Source: Pseudomonas koreensis
GTDB lineage: Bacteria; Pseudomonadota; Gammaproteobacteria; Pseudomonadales; Pseudomonadaceae
DNA length: 64,000 nt
Reading direction: 5' to 3'
Assembly: GCF_024169245.1 (NCBI RefSeq)
Contig: NZ_JALJWP010000001.1
Coordinates: forward strand, 1-64,000
Shown here: positions 41,077 to 51,185 of the stretch, in pieces
Layout: the number at the start of each line of letters is the position of its first letter
Numbering within the stretch: the stretch's first letter is position 1
The notes under the pieces: generated by a model
Told to the model about the DNA's origin: nothing
Database searches by the model: none
Seen by the model: the letters and a program-made list of their open reading frames with translations, nothing else
Translations under genes and position numbers: made by a program

Positions 41077-42696
41077 ATGAGCCTGTCGCTGCTGAGCCGC
41101 TACGCCTTCTTTGCCGCCTGTGTGATTTTCACCCTCGCCAGCCTGCCTTTCCTCGAACATGACTGGCTGTGGCCGATCACCGCCGTCACTGGCGTGCTGA
41201 GCCTGCTCGGGATCTTCGACCTGTTGCAGACGCGCCACGCGGTGCGCCGCAATTACCCGATTCTGGGCAATATCCGTTATCTGGTCGAAGGCATCCGCCC
41301 GGAGATTCGCCAGTATCTGCTCGAGTCCGACAGCGACGCCCTGCCCTTCTCCCGCGCGCAGCGTTCGCTGGTGTACTCGCGAGCGAAAAACGAGACCGCC
41401 GACAAACCGTTCGGCACGTTGATCGACGTCTATCAGTCCGGCTTCGAATTCATCGGCCATTCGATGCGTCCGGCGCCGTTGAGCGATCCGAACGGTTTCC
41501 GCGTCACTGTCGGCGGCCCGCAGTGCACGCAGCCGTACTCGGCGTCGATCTTCAATATTTCGGCGATGAGCTTCGGCTCGCTCAGTGCCAACGCCATCCG
41601 CGCCTTGAACCAGGGCGCGAAACTCGGCAACTTCGCCCACGACACCGGTGAAGGCAGCATCAGCCCATATCACCGCGAGCACGGCGGCGACCTGACGTGG
41701 GAATTGGGCAGCGGCTACTTCGGCTGCCGCACCAGCGATGGCCGTTTCGACCCGGAGCGTTTCGCCGCGCAGGCACAGAACCCGCAGGTGCGCATGATCG
41801 AAATCAAGATGAGCCAAGGCGCCAAACCCGGCCACGGCGGCATCCTGCCCAAGCACAAGGTCACCCGGGAAATCGCCGAAACCCGTGGCATCCTGATGGG
41901 CGAGGACTGCGTCTCGCCATCGCGCCACAGTGCGTTTTCCACACCGATTGAAATGATGCAGTTCATCCAGCAACTGCGTGAACTGTCCGGCGGCAAACCG
42001 GTGGGTTTCAAGTTCTGTCTCGGACATCCATGGGAATTCATGGGCATTGCCAAGGCCATGCTGGAAACCGGCATCCTTCCCGATTTCATCGTCGTCGATG
42101 GCAAGGAAGGCGGCACTGGCGCAGCCCCTGTCGAGTTCACCGACCACATCGGCGTGCCGATGCGCGAAGGTCTGCTGTTTGTGCACAACACGCTGGTCGG
42201 CCTCAACCTGCGCGACAAGATCAAACTCGGCGCCAGCGGCAAGATCGTCAGCGCCTTCGACATCGCCAGCGTGCTGGCCATCGGCGCCGACTGGGCCAAC
42301 TCCGCGCGCGGCTTCATGTTCGCCATCGGCTGCATCCAGTCGCAAAGTTGCCACACCAACAAATGCCCGACCGGCGTCGCCACCCAGGACGCCCTGCGCC
42401 AACGCGCTCTGGTGGTGCCGGACAAGGCCCAGCGCGTCTACAACTTCCATCGCAGCACGCTCAAAGCGCTGGCGGAAATGCTCGCGGCAGCCGGGCTCGA
42501 GCATCCGTCGCAACTGTCGGCCAAGCACTTGGTGCGGCGCATGTCGGCGACCGAGATCAAGTTGTTTTCGCAGCTGCATGTGTTTCTGAAACCGGGGGAA
42601 TTGCTCACCGGCGAAGTGAATGGCGAGTTCTATTCGCGGATGTGGCAGATGGCGCGGGCGGACAGTTTTGAGCCGCTGGAAGTAGCGGCCGCGTAG
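41077..42696 (+). CDS. FMN-binding glutamate synthase-like protein
   Basis: 539 aa, two N-terminal TM helices (about 7-45), then the FMN-binding TIM barrel of glutamate synthase (GltB central domain). Glycine-rich segments SAMSFGSLSANAI, KMSQGAKPGHGGILP, VDGKEGGTGAAPVEF and the cysteine cluster CIQSQSCHTNKCPTGVATQ (FeS-type C-x5-C-x4-C) are seen. No amidotransferase domain is attached, so it is not classic GOGAT; membrane-bound relatives have no settled reaction. CAGGGA ribosome site. Monocistronic, with a terminator at 42722. Confidence 0.9.
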   Translation: MSLSLLSRYAFFAACVIFTLASLPFLEHDWLWPITAVTGVLSLLGIFDLLQTRHAVRRNYPILGNIRYLVEGIRPEIRQYLLESDSDALPFSRAQRSLVYSRAKNETADKPFGTLIDVYQSGFEFIGHSMRPAPLSDPNGFRVTVGGPQCTQPYSASIFNISAMSFGSLSANAIRALNQGAKLGNFAHDTGEGSISPYHREHGGDLTWELGSGYFGCRTSDGRFDPERFAAQAQNPQVRMIEIKMSQGAKPGHGGILPKHKVTREIAETRGILMGEDCVSPSRHSAFSTPIEMMQFIQQLRELSGGKPVGFKFCLGHPWEFMGIAKAMLETGILPDFIVVDGKEGGTGAAPVEFTDHIGVPMREGLLFVHNTLVGLNLRDKIKLGASGKIVSAFDIASVLAIGADWANSARGFMFAIGCIQSQSCHTNKCPTGVATQDALRQRALVVPDKAQRVYNFHRSTLKALAEMLAAAGLEHPSQLSAKHLVRRMSATEIKLFSQLHVFLKPGELLTGEVNGEFYSRMWQMARADSFEPLEVAAA

Positions 42697-42721
42697 CACT
42701 GACAATCACTGTTGACCACTG

Positions 42722-42761
42722 ACAACAAAGCCCCGATCTCGCGACCGGGGCTTTGTTGTTT
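42722..42761. terminator. Bidirectional terminator
   Basis: Stem ACAACAAAGCCCCG / CGGGGCTTTGTTGT followed by TTT, between convergent genes. A-tract and T-tract on both sides allow use in both directions. Confidence 0.85.
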
Positions 42762-42775
42762 TCAGGCGTCAGAAT

Positions 42776-44197
42776 TCAGGAAACCGAACGCACCGGGTCT
42801 TGCGACACCTGGGTCGGCTGCAACTTGAACACGTAGAACAACACCGTCAGCAACAGCAGAAACGCCGGGCCTACATACAACGCCACGCGGGTATCCGGGA
42901 AGTACGCCATCAGGCCGACCACCAGCACCAGAAACGCCAGTGCGAAGTACGAGCTGACCGGGTACAGCCACATCTTGTACTTGAGGCCGGCACGTTCGCT
43001 GGCGCTCAGGCCTTTGCGGAATTTCAGTTGCGCCAGCAGGATCATCACCCAGGTCCAGATCGCACCGAAGGTGGCGATCGAGGTAACCCAGACGAAGACT
43101 TTTTCCGGCACCAGATAATTGAGCATTACGCCCAGCAGCAATACCGCAATCGACAGCAGCAGCGCACGACGCGGCACACCGTTGTTCGAAGTCTTGGCGA
43201 AACCGGTCGGGGCCTGGCCGTTCTGCGCCAGGCTGTAGAGCATGCGCCCGGTGCTGAAGATGCCGCCGTTGCACGACGACAGCGCCGCAGTGATCACCAC
43301 GAAGTTGATGATGCCGGCGGCGGTCTTGATGCCCAGACGCTCGAAGGTCATCACGAACGGGCTGCCCTGGGTGCCGATTTCATTCCACGGATAGATCGAC
43401 AGAATCACGAACAGTGCGCCGACGTAGAACAGCAGAATTCGCCAGAACACCGAGCCGATCGCGTCCGGAATGGTCTTTTGCGGGTTCTTCGCTTCACCGG
43501 CGGTCAGGCCGATCATCTCGACGCCGAGGTAGGCGAACATGACCATTTGCAGCGACATCAGCACACCGGTCACGCCGTTGGGCATGAAACCGCCGTGCGC
43601 CCACAGATTGGAAATGCCCAGCGCCAGGCCGTCATTGCCGAAACCGAAGGCAATGATGCCGACGCCGCCGATCACCATGGCGATGATGGTGACGATCTTG
43701 ATCAGGGCGAACCAGAATTCGAATTCGCCGAAGGCTTTGACCGCGATCAGGTTGATCGAGCCCATGCTGATCAGCGCCGCGAGGGCCCAGATCCAGCGCG
43801 GCACATCGGGGAACCAGATACCCATGTACACCGCCACGGCGGTGATTTCCGCAACACAGGTCACCAGCCACAGAAACCAGTAGTTCCAGCCCGTGAGGAA
43901 ACCGGCCAACGGCCCGAGATAATCTTGCGCGTAGCGGCTGAACGAACCGGCCACCGGGTTGTGCACGGCCATTTCGCCGAGGGCGCGCATGATCACCAGG
44001 ATCGCCAGACCGCCAAGAATGTAGGAAAGCATGATCGCCGGGCCGGCCATTTCAATGGCCTTGGCCGAGCCTAAAAACAGACCGACGCCGATACAGGCAC
44101 CGAGCGCCATCAGGCGGATATGCCGTTCGCCGAGTTCGCGTTTGAGCGGACCGCCCGAAGCGGTATCGCCGTGAGGCAGAGAATTGCCGACTGGCAT
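42776..44197 (-). CDS. APC family amino acid permease (ProY/GabP-like)
   Basis: 473 aa AAT-subfamily amino acid permease, 12 TM segments. Conserved: LKRELGERHIRLMALGACIG start, GEMAVHNPVAGSFSRYA, FWFALIKI and LSSCNGGIFSTGRMLYSLAQ. H+-coupled import of a neutral amino acid such as proline or histidine is likely, but the exact substrate cannot be read. No linked catabolic genes. An AGTATA (minus-strand TATACT) -10 candidate is at 44342-44347. Confidence 0.9.
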   Translation of the reverse strand: MPVGNSLPHGDTASGGPLKRELGERHIRLMALGACIGVGLFLGSAKAIEMAGPAIMLSYILGGLAILVIMRALGEMAVHNPVAGSFSRYAQDYLGPLAGFLTGWNYWFLWLVTCVAEITAVAVYMGIWFPDVPRWIWALAALISMGSINLIAVKAFGEFEFWFALIKIVTIIAMVIGGVGIIAFGFGNDGLALGISNLWAHGGFMPNGVTGVLMSLQMVMFAYLGVEMIGLTAGEAKNPQKTIPDAIGSVFWRILLFYVGALFVILSIYPWNEIGTQGSPFVMTFERLGIKTAAGIINFVVITAALSSCNGGIFSTGRMLYSLAQNGQAPTGFAKTSNNGVPRRALLLSIAVLLLGVMLNYLVPEKVFVWVTSIATFGAIWTWVMILLAQLKFRKGLSASERAGLKYKMWLYPVSSYFALAFLVLVVGLMAYFPDTRVALYVGPAFLLLLTVLFYVFKLQPTQVSQDPVRSVS

Positions 44198-44537
44198 AGG
44201 GGTACAACCTCGTCTTGTTATTGGATATGACCACCGGGTTTCGAAGCGTCGGCCGATAGGCCTTGGCTGGGCAGGAAACCGCGTCGGCTTCGTGGGCGGA
44301 CGCGTCTTGCAGGACGGGCCTGAAAGATCAGCGGGGCGTGCAGTATAAAAACCTTGTCGCAGGTCTTTTCACTCTATAAATCACAAGATTCAGCGGGAGT
44401 TGTCGGGGATATGCCAGTTGACCGAGGCGATCAACTGGCAACTGTAGGAAAACTCGCTGCCAAAAAATCGCGGCGAGTATTGCACAAGGAGGGTGCAGCG
44501 TCTTTGCTTCGTGCGGTTTCAACTGAGCAGTCGGGCG
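44198..44537. other. 340-bp gap with no gene
   Basis: Holds the probable upstream region of the APC permease (44342-44347 TATACT on the minus strand) and the tail end downstream of the large toxin-like gene. Short open frames here lack ribosome sites and family features. No clear terminator was found for the toxin-like gene. Confidence 0.6.
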
Positions 44538-47500
44538 CTACGCCGCGTTGCTTTGCAGCGCTTGGGACGCAACTGTTGTCACCCGCTTGGTTCCCGTTCT
44601 GATGACTTTCTCACCGGAATATACCTTGACCAGCCGGGGCGAGCTTTCGAACCAGCCCGGTTCCGTTCGGGAATAGGCGGCGATCTCCGGTGCGCCGCGC
44701 TGAGACTGATAATGCAGTACCCACTCCTGCGCAACCCGGTCGTATTTCATGTAGGCAAATGACGTCAGGATCATGTAGGCATTGCCCTGCTCATCGTTAA
44801 GCAAGCCGTACTCCGGAAACTCCATAGCCGTGCTCAGGCCCCATCCATGCTCATGGGCAGGGAGATCATTGTATTGAGCCGCTTCCCTGCCGGCCTCGAC
44901 ATGGCGCACGCGTAGAACATTCTCGCTCATTTGATCCACAACCCACGAACACCCACCGAAGGCAGGTGTGAAAACATGGTCAGGCTCTCCCCATCCCGGA
45001 TGCACTGGAATATCCACATAGCCACCTTGAGGCGCCCAGTATCCGTGCACGGTATCGTTCTGGCCGGGTAGCTCGCCTGCCGCGAGATCGACGAACTTGA
45101 TCGCGTTGAACTCACTCTGCAACGTTGAGGTGTGTGTCAGCCGCTCCATGGAAAACATCATTTGCCCGCCGCCAAGCTTGTAATTGGCTTGCGTAGCAAT
45201 GTCGAACGGATGCGTACCAACGGAATACTGCGCCGTCTGCGGATTGAACAGCCCGGCACTGATCGATACATTGCCAAACTCCGGCGCCGACAGCGCTGCA
45301 TGGATATTGGTCGACCTGACGGAATAGGGTACGAACTTGAACTCACCCCAATCGTAGGACAAATGCCGCACGTCCCGGAGCGCCACGACCTCGATCCGCG
45401 GTTCCCACAGGCCATTGGGCAATTGCTCTCGGTGGAAGGGTGGACGCACCCAGACCGGCCTGCCAGAGACACCCGGCTGCGGTCCGCTGACGACGTCCGT
45501 CTCATGAAAATCATCGGTGATATCGCCGCCGAACAGCGACTGCGGTTGCCATTGATCCGGCGCCACTTGCCGGTATCTGCGAGGCGTCAGTTCATCGAAA
45601 TTCGAATCGACGAGGAGAACGTCGACCGCTTCCGCATTCAGGGTGAAATCATTCTTGACGCGGTACACCGCGACCTTGCCCCGCTCATCTATATTGCGAA
45701 TATAACGACGCTGTCCGTCAGCACTTTGCAAAATCCCTTTGCCTGCCGGGCTGAGGCGAGCGACTTCGGATGGTCTGACGGCATCGCGACGAAACTGCCT
45801 GTTACTGAACCCGGCCGGTGTCGGTTCGACGGATGTCGAAGGAGGGGGTAACGCATGTTGCCATTCGCCAGCTCCGTCTTGTTCAACAATCGGCTGGTAA
45901 GCCTGCGGTTTGTTCGGGTGAAGAATTCTCGCTTGCCCGGTGGCCGGTTCGATGACTTTCTCGAAGACGCCGTCCTCGACCTTCACATAGTGTCTGGCGC
46001 CGACCGCAAACTGATTCTGGGGATCAGGCTTCACGTCTGCCAACGATACATCGCTTCGGTAAGGCGCAAGGTCAGGCTTCCACAATCGCTTCTGTCCACT
46101 GGGCATTTCAATCGGCGTGAATTCCGAATGAACGCCGGCCAGCAACGGCAGCGTCGCCACACCAATGCCGATGTTTTCCAGCACGTCGGTGATGTGTTCC
46201 CAACCGGCTTCCCTGTCGCCCTTACTGAGATCTTCAAGCCCCTCCAGCGCCTCGTCCATCAACTGCACGGCCGACACCCCGAGCATGACCAATCCCAATG
46301 GAGGTACCGCAAAGGACAGCACATTCAGTGCGGCCAGGCCGACTTCAAGGAATATCGCGAGCAAGGATTGCTCATCCCGCACATCGGCATCGGCATTGGA
46401 CACAGCAGCCTCGCGGGCATCGCTGAAAATCCGCTGGTTGAACTCCCGCTGCAATGTCGTCCAGACGTCATAGTGCCGGGCCCAGGGATCACCTGATGGA
46501 TCCAGCACTCTGAGCTGCAGAAGAAAGTCGGGATCGTGCTTTTGCCGACGGGTTTCATGGTCCCATAGCCGTGGTTTGCCTGACGCTGTCGGAACCTCTT
46601 CGGTAAAGCTGTAATAGAACGTCGACCGATCCTTGTAACGCATGAAACGGCTGAAGAATCGTTGATAAGCCGTTGGCGCCTTGGGCGAGTCACTTTCAGC
46701 GCGACGCACGAACTGTTCGATCAACCGGGCCTTGAGCTCCGTCATGGATGTGTAGTGCTTAACGGGATGATCGGGGTCATCGGGAATGTAGGCAATGAAA
46801 TCGTTATTGGCAAAACCGTCAACGGTTGGCAGCAGATTGTCCAGAATGCTTTCATCGCCCGGCTCGGCGATCTCGAAAATGATGCAGCTGTGCACGGGCA
46901 ACTCATTAAAGCTCAAACTGCGATACCACAATGTCTTGCCGTCGACATGAACATGTTCCTTCCCTTCAATACTCGATATCAGTGCTTCAAAATGCTCGCG
47001 GCGAATATCACCTTTACACAGTGCAATATAACTCGCAGCCCTCAGCGCCGTTTTCTGGTAGTTAACGAAGCGTTTGTTCAACTCGTCCCGAGCACTGCCG
47101 TCAGCCCAATGAAGTTCAGTATGCATATGGGCCTGATACTGTTTCCCGAGATCGAGCAACCTGCACAGATCGATAAACTCATGAACACCAAGCCCGACTT
47201 CGACTACCTCCCCTCCCGATGCTGCCGTATAGCAATTCGCCTTGAAAAAGAACATCGGCTTTTTTTCAGCCGGATGGTTTTGCAGGGCGGAGTCAAGCAG
47301 CGAAGCGGGTGGAATTTGCGAGGTGTGGAAATCGCGTTTACCGGATAAATCCACAAGCACCCGATTGACGTCCAGATCGAGGCCAAACCTTTCTTTGATG
47401 GCCATTGCCAGCAACGGCGCGGCGAATTCATGAGGTGTTTTCACCGATGCCATGGCGTTATTGAGCAACGTGTGCGCGGTCAAACTTTGTTCTATCAGCC

Positions 47501-47681
47501 ATTGAGCTTCTTCGCGTTGTTTCGGCGACGCACTCTTTAGCCACAGTGGTGCATTGGCATCAAACGTCTTTAACATCTCAAGGTTTTCTTTTGACATATT
47601 CAACAATGGCGACGGCGTTGCGGCCTTAACAATACCGACATGTTCGGCAATGCTGAAAACCTGACCACGAGATTCAAACAT
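44538..47681 (-). CDS. Large DUF6543-type toxin-like protein with possible C-terminal Cys/His deamidase or protease site
   Basis: 1047 aa from the chosen ATG (47681, preceded by GGAATGAAG); a longer frame starts at 47786 but has no ribosome site and adds an odd hydrophobic stretch. The N-terminal half (FDANAPLWLKSASPKQREEA, FAAPLLAMAIKERFG, HYDVWTTLQREFNQRIF) resembles the dermonecrotic-toxin-like DUF6543 family common in Pseudomonas. A hydrophobic helix pair (LNVLSFAVPPLGLVMLGVSA) could insert in a membrane. The C-terminal region has FGGC (C911) and H927 16 residues later, with spacing close to the Cys-His dyad of CNF-type Rho deamidases. No signal peptide. No secretion or immunity gene is adjacent. 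Base composition is lower in GC than neighbours. Confidence 0.65.
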   Translation of the reverse strand: MFESRGQVFSIAEHVGIVKAATPSPLLNMSKENLEMLKTFDANAPLWLKSASPKQREEAQWLIEQSLTAHTLLNNAMASVKTPHEFAAPLLAMAIKERFGLDLDVNRVLVDLSGKRDFHTSQIPPASLLDSALQNHPAEKKPMFFFKANCYTAASGGEVVEVGLGVHEFIDLCRLLDLGKQYQAHMHTELHWADGSARDELNKRFVNYQKTALRAASYIALCKGDIRREHFEALISSIEGKEHVHVDGKTLWYRSLSFNELPVHSCIIFEIAEPGDESILDNLLPTVDGFANNDFIAYIPDDPDHPVKHYTSMTELKARLIEQFVRRAESDSPKAPTAYQRFFSRFMRYKDRSTFYYSFTEEVPTASGKPRLWDHETRRQKHDPDFLLQLRVLDPSGDPWARHYDVWTTLQREFNQRIFSDAREAAVSNADADVRDEQSLLAIFLEVGLAALNVLSFAVPPLGLVMLGVSAVQLMDEALEGLEDLSKGDREAGWEHITDVLENIGIGVATLPLLAGVHSEFTPIEMPSGQKRLWKPDLAPYRSDVSLADVKPDPQNQFAVGARHYVKVEDGVFEKVIEPATGQARILHPNKPQAYQPIVEQDGAGEWQHALPPPSTSVEPTPAGFSNRQFRRDAVRPSEVARLSPAGKGILQSADGQRRYIRNIDERGKVAVYRVKNDFTLNAEAVDVLLVDSNFDELTPRRYRQVAPDQWQPQSLFGGDITDDFHETDVVSGPQPGVSGRPVWVRPPFHREQLPNGLWEPRIEVVALRDVRHLSYDWGEFKFVPYSVRSTNIHAALSAPEFGNVSISAGLFNPQTAQYSVGTHPFDIATQANYKLGGGQMMFSMERLTHTSTLQSEFNAIKFVDLAAGELPGQNDTVHGYWAPQGGYVDIPVHPGWGEPDHVFTPAFGGCSWVVDQMSENVLRVRHVEAGREAAQYNDLPAHEHGWGLSTAMEFPEYGLLNDEQGNAYMILTSFAYMKYDRVAQEWVLHYQSQRGAPEIAAYSRTEPGWFESSPRLVKVYSGEKVIRTGTKRVTTVASQALQSNAA

Positions 47682-47958
47682 GACTTCATTCCAGACAAAT
47701 AAAATTAAAGCCTGAGTTAACATCAAAACATTCAACAGGCGAAGCCGATGAGTACTACCGAACTTTAGCAACTTATATTCATACAAATAACCGTTACGAA
47801 ATCGTTACACCCGTGTGCTTTTGATTCGCAGTCTTTCAACACGCCACATCGCATCGCATTCTCCGTGCCGTACCTCCAGGCCTGCCCCTGGCCGCACATT
47901 TTTTTCACCGACCCCAACCACCGTCTAAGCTTCAGACAAGTCCGATCAATCTGCGTGA

Positions 47959-50900
47959 ATGGATCAGTCGACTATGGGCGCTTTGTGGCAAACCGATTCG
48001 AGTAAAACCGTGGTTCAGACTGAACGTGTGAATGAAGCGCCTGGCCCTGAAAAAACCCGCCGCAACCGGCATGGGTGGAAGGCTTTCTGGCTGTTGTTTT
48101 TGATCATCGCGGTGGTGGTGGGACTCGCTGCGTCAAAGGAAATGCGCACCTCGCGCTTCCAGGCGCGGGAGCTGAGCCAGTACGCCGCGTCGCTGACCTA
48201 CAAACTTGAACCCGGCCCCAGCGAAGCGATTCGCTATCCGGGCAACGGGCCGTTCGATCTGCGCCTGGGTTACAGCTCGCTCGACGAATTCCTGCCGCGC
48301 CTGCTCAAGCGCAACTACGTGATCACTGAGCAGACGCGCTTCTCCCCTGCCCTGCTCGGTTACACCGACAAAGGCCTGTTCGTGCCGTATTCGGAAAAGA
48401 TTCAGGCCGGGCTGTCGATCACCGATTGCCGGGGCGCGCCGCTGTATCGATACAACTATCCGCAGCAACTGTATGCCGACTTCGCGGCGATTCCACCGGT
48501 GGTGGTCAGCAGCCTGCTGTTCATCGAAAACCGCTTTCTCCTCGACCCGAAACAACCGTTGGCCAACCCGGCGGTAGACTGGCCGCGCTTCGGCATGGCG
48601 GCGTGGTCGCAAGTGGCGAAGTTGCTACACCTGCCCGGCCAGTCGGCGGGCGGCAGTACGCTGGCCACGCAACTGGAGAAGTATCGACATTCGCCGGACG
48701 GCCTGACCGCGTCGGGCGCCGAGAAACTGCGCCAGATGTTTTCGGCCAGCGTGCGGGCTTATCAGGATGGCCCGCAAACCCTTGGTGCGCGACAGAACAT
48801 CGTGCGTGACTACCTCAACAGCGTGCCACTGTCGGCAGTGCCGGGGCATGGCGAAGTCCACGGTATGGCCGAAGGCTTGCGGGTCTGGTACGGCAGTGAT
48901 TTCAGCAAAGCCAATGAGCAACTGAACAGCCCGGCGACGGACCCACAGACCATGGCCGCCAAAGGTCTGGCCCTGCGCGAAATGCTTTCGCTGATGATCG
49001 CCCAGCGCCGTCCATCGTTTTACCTGACCAGAGGCCGCGAGGATCTTGCCAGTCTGACCGACAGCCACCTGCGCCTGCTCAAACAGAACGGCGTGATCGA
49101 CAGCGCCCTCGCCGACGCCGCGCTGGCCAGCACGGTGTCGTACCGCGACTGGCAGACCCAGCCAACGATGCAACCGATCGAAACCAACAAAGGCATCAGC
49201 GTTGCCCGCAGCCGCCTGGCGAGCATGCTCAACCGGCCGCTGTACGACCTCGATCGCCTCGACCTGTCGGCCACCAGCACCCTGCAGGGCGATCTGCAAA
49301 CCCAGGCCACCGCCTACCTGAAAAAACTCGCCGACCCGGCTTACGCTGCGGAAATCGGCCTGCTCGGCGAACGCTTGCTGACGCCGACCAGCACCACGCA
49401 AGTACGCTACAGCTTCACCCTGTTCGAACTGACCCCGGACGGCTCGCGCGTACGGGTGCAGACCGACAGCACCGACCAACCGTTCGACATCAACGAAGGC
49501 AGCAAACTCGAACTTGGCTCGACAGCGAAAATGCGCGTGCTGACCACCTACCTGCAAATCGTCGCCGAGCTGCACGACAAGTACGGCGCCATGGGCGTGG
49601 CGGAACTGAAAAAGGTCGAAGTGCCGGATCAGGATCGCCTCAGTCGCTGGGTCATCGACTACCTGATCCAGAACAAGGATCACGACCTGTCGAAGCTGCT
49701 CGGCGCCGCGCTTGATCGCAAATATTCGGCGAGCCCCGGCGAGGCGTTTTTTACCGGCGGCGGTTTGCACACCTTTCACAACTTTCGCAAAGAGGACAAC
49801 GGTCGCCTGCCCACTTTGCGCGATTCATTGCGCGAGTCGATCAACCTGCCGTTCATTCGTCTGATGCGCGACATCGTCCGTTACACCACCTACTCAGGGC
49901 CGAACGCCGAATTGCTCAAGGATGATCGCGACCCGCGCCGTCAGGAATACCTGGCCAGTTTTGCCGACCGCGAAGGCACCTCGTTCCTGCTCAAGTTCTG
50001 GAAGAAGTACAGGAACAAGGACACCCAGGCGCGTCTCGATACCTTCCTCGACAGCATGCGCCCGACGCCGATCCGCATGGCGGCCGTGCATCGTTATCTG
50101 CTGCCGGAGGCCAGCCAGGAAGATTTCAACCGGTTCGTGCGCTCGCACCTCAAGGGCACCAGGCTCAACGAAAAACTCACTGACGAGCGTCTGATCCGCC
50201 TCTACGATTCTTATGGCCCCGGCAGTTACGATTTGCCTGATCAGGGCTTCATCGCCAAGGTCCATCCACTCGATTTGTGGATGATGGGTTACCTGCTGCA
50301 TCACCCGGAGGCAACCTTCAGCGAGATCGTCAAGGCCAGCCATTTCGAACGCCAGGAAGTCTACAGCTGGCTGTTCAAGAGTCGGCACAAGGGCGCCCGC
50401 GACAGTCGCATTCGCACCATGCTCGAGATCGAAGCGTTTCTCGATATTCATCAGCGCTGGCAGAAAGTCGGCTACCCGTTCGATCACCTGGTGCCGTCGC
50501 TGGCCACTGCCATTGGCAGTTCCGGCGACCGCCCCGCCGCGCTGGCCGAGCTGATCGGCACCATCCTCAACGACGGCGTGCGCATGCCGACGCTGCGCAT
50601 CGACAGCCTGCATTTCGCTGCCGGCACACCTTACGAAACCAAAGTGGTCAACGATCCGCATGTGGGTAAACGGGTAATGCCGGTGGAAGTCGCGCGAGCC
50701 ATGCGCGAAGCGCTGTCGCAAGTGGTCGATGCCGGTACGGCCAAACGGGTGTCCGGCAGTTTCAAATTGCCTGACGGCACGCCGCTGGCCATGGGCGGTA
50801 AAACCGGCACCGGCGACAACCGCATCGCGGCGATCGGTTCCGGCGGGCGAATCATCAGTTCAAAGTCGATCAACCGCACGGCGACCTTCGTGTTCTACAT

Positions 50901-51117
50901 CGGCGACCACCACTTCGGCACCCTCACCGCGTTCGTGCCCGGGCGCTCGGCGGAGAACTTCAAGTTCACCTCGGCCCTGCCCACACAGGTGCTCAAGGGC
51001 ATGGCGCCGATTCTCACGCCGTATCTGCAACCGGGCAGTGACTCGCAATGTCGTCCGGCGGAAAACCCACCCGTGGTCACCACCGGCCCTGCGCAGCCGG
51101 CAATTCTTTCCGGATGA
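47959..51117 (+). CDS. Class A penicillin-binding protein (transglycosylase/transpeptidase)
   Basis: 1052 aa bifunctional peptidoglycan synthase. TM anchor at about 42-62, GT51 glycosyltransferase with catalytic E190 (FIENRF) and GGSTLATQLEK, then a penicillin-binding domain with S521 (STAK), S627 (SIN) and K948 (KTGTG). The gap between SxN and KTG is long, giving a larger protein than PBP1a/1b. It is not the housekeeping ponA/mrcB context, so it may be a specialised wall synthase. Start at 47959 has a weak ribosome site; Met6 at 47974 is possible. Confidence 0.87.
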   Translation: MDQSTMGALWQTDSSKTVVQTERVNEAPGPEKTRRNRHGWKAFWLLFLIIAVVVGLAASKEMRTSRFQARELSQYAASLTYKLEPGPSEAIRYPGNGPFDLRLGYSSLDEFLPRLLKRNYVITEQTRFSPALLGYTDKGLFVPYSEKIQAGLSITDCRGAPLYRYNYPQQLYADFAAIPPVVVSSLLFIENRFLLDPKQPLANPAVDWPRFGMAAWSQVAKLLHLPGQSAGGSTLATQLEKYRHSPDGLTASGAEKLRQMFSASVRAYQDGPQTLGARQNIVRDYLNSVPLSAVPGHGEVHGMAEGLRVWYGSDFSKANEQLNSPATDPQTMAAKGLALREMLSLMIAQRRPSFYLTRGREDLASLTDSHLRLLKQNGVIDSALADAALASTVSYRDWQTQPTMQPIETNKGISVARSRLASMLNRPLYDLDRLDLSATSTLQGDLQTQATAYLKKLADPAYAAEIGLLGERLLTPTSTTQVRYSFTLFELTPDGSRVRVQTDSTDQPFDINEGSKLELGSTAKMRVLTTYLQIVAELHDKYGAMGVAELKKVEVPDQDRLSRWVIDYLIQNKDHDLSKLLGAALDRKYSASPGEAFFTGGGLHTFHNFRKEDNGRLPTLRDSLRESINLPFIRLMRDIVRYTTYSGPNAELLKDDRDPRRQEYLASFADREGTSFLLKFWKKYRNKDTQARLDTFLDSMRPTPIRMAAVHRYLLPEASQEDFNRFVRSHLKGTRLNEKLTDERLIRLYDSYGPGSYDLPDQGFIAKVHPLDLWMMGYLLHHPEATFSEIVKASHFERQEVYSWLFKSRHKGARDSRIRTMLEIEAFLDIHQRWQKVGYPFDHLVPSLATAIGSSGDRPAALAELIGTILNDGVRMPTLRIDSLHFAAGTPYETKVVNDPHVGKRVMPVEVARAMREALSQVVDAGTAKRVSGSFKLPDGTPLAMGGKTGTGDNRIAAIGSGGRIISSKSINRTATFVFYIGDHHFGTLTAFVPGRSAENFKFTSALPTQVLKGMAPILTPYLQPGSDSQCRPAENPPVVTTGPAQPAILSG

Positions 51118-51185
51118 AACATCGCGTCACCGCTCTTGCTCCTGTCCCGCCAGATTCGGCATGAGCCGCCTGAGCGGAATCGCGC

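Noticed and set aside
44538..47681. Type VI secretion effector with an immunity gene
   Set aside because: No Hcp, VgrG, PAAR or adaptor gene nearby and no small gene beside it that could be an immunity protein.
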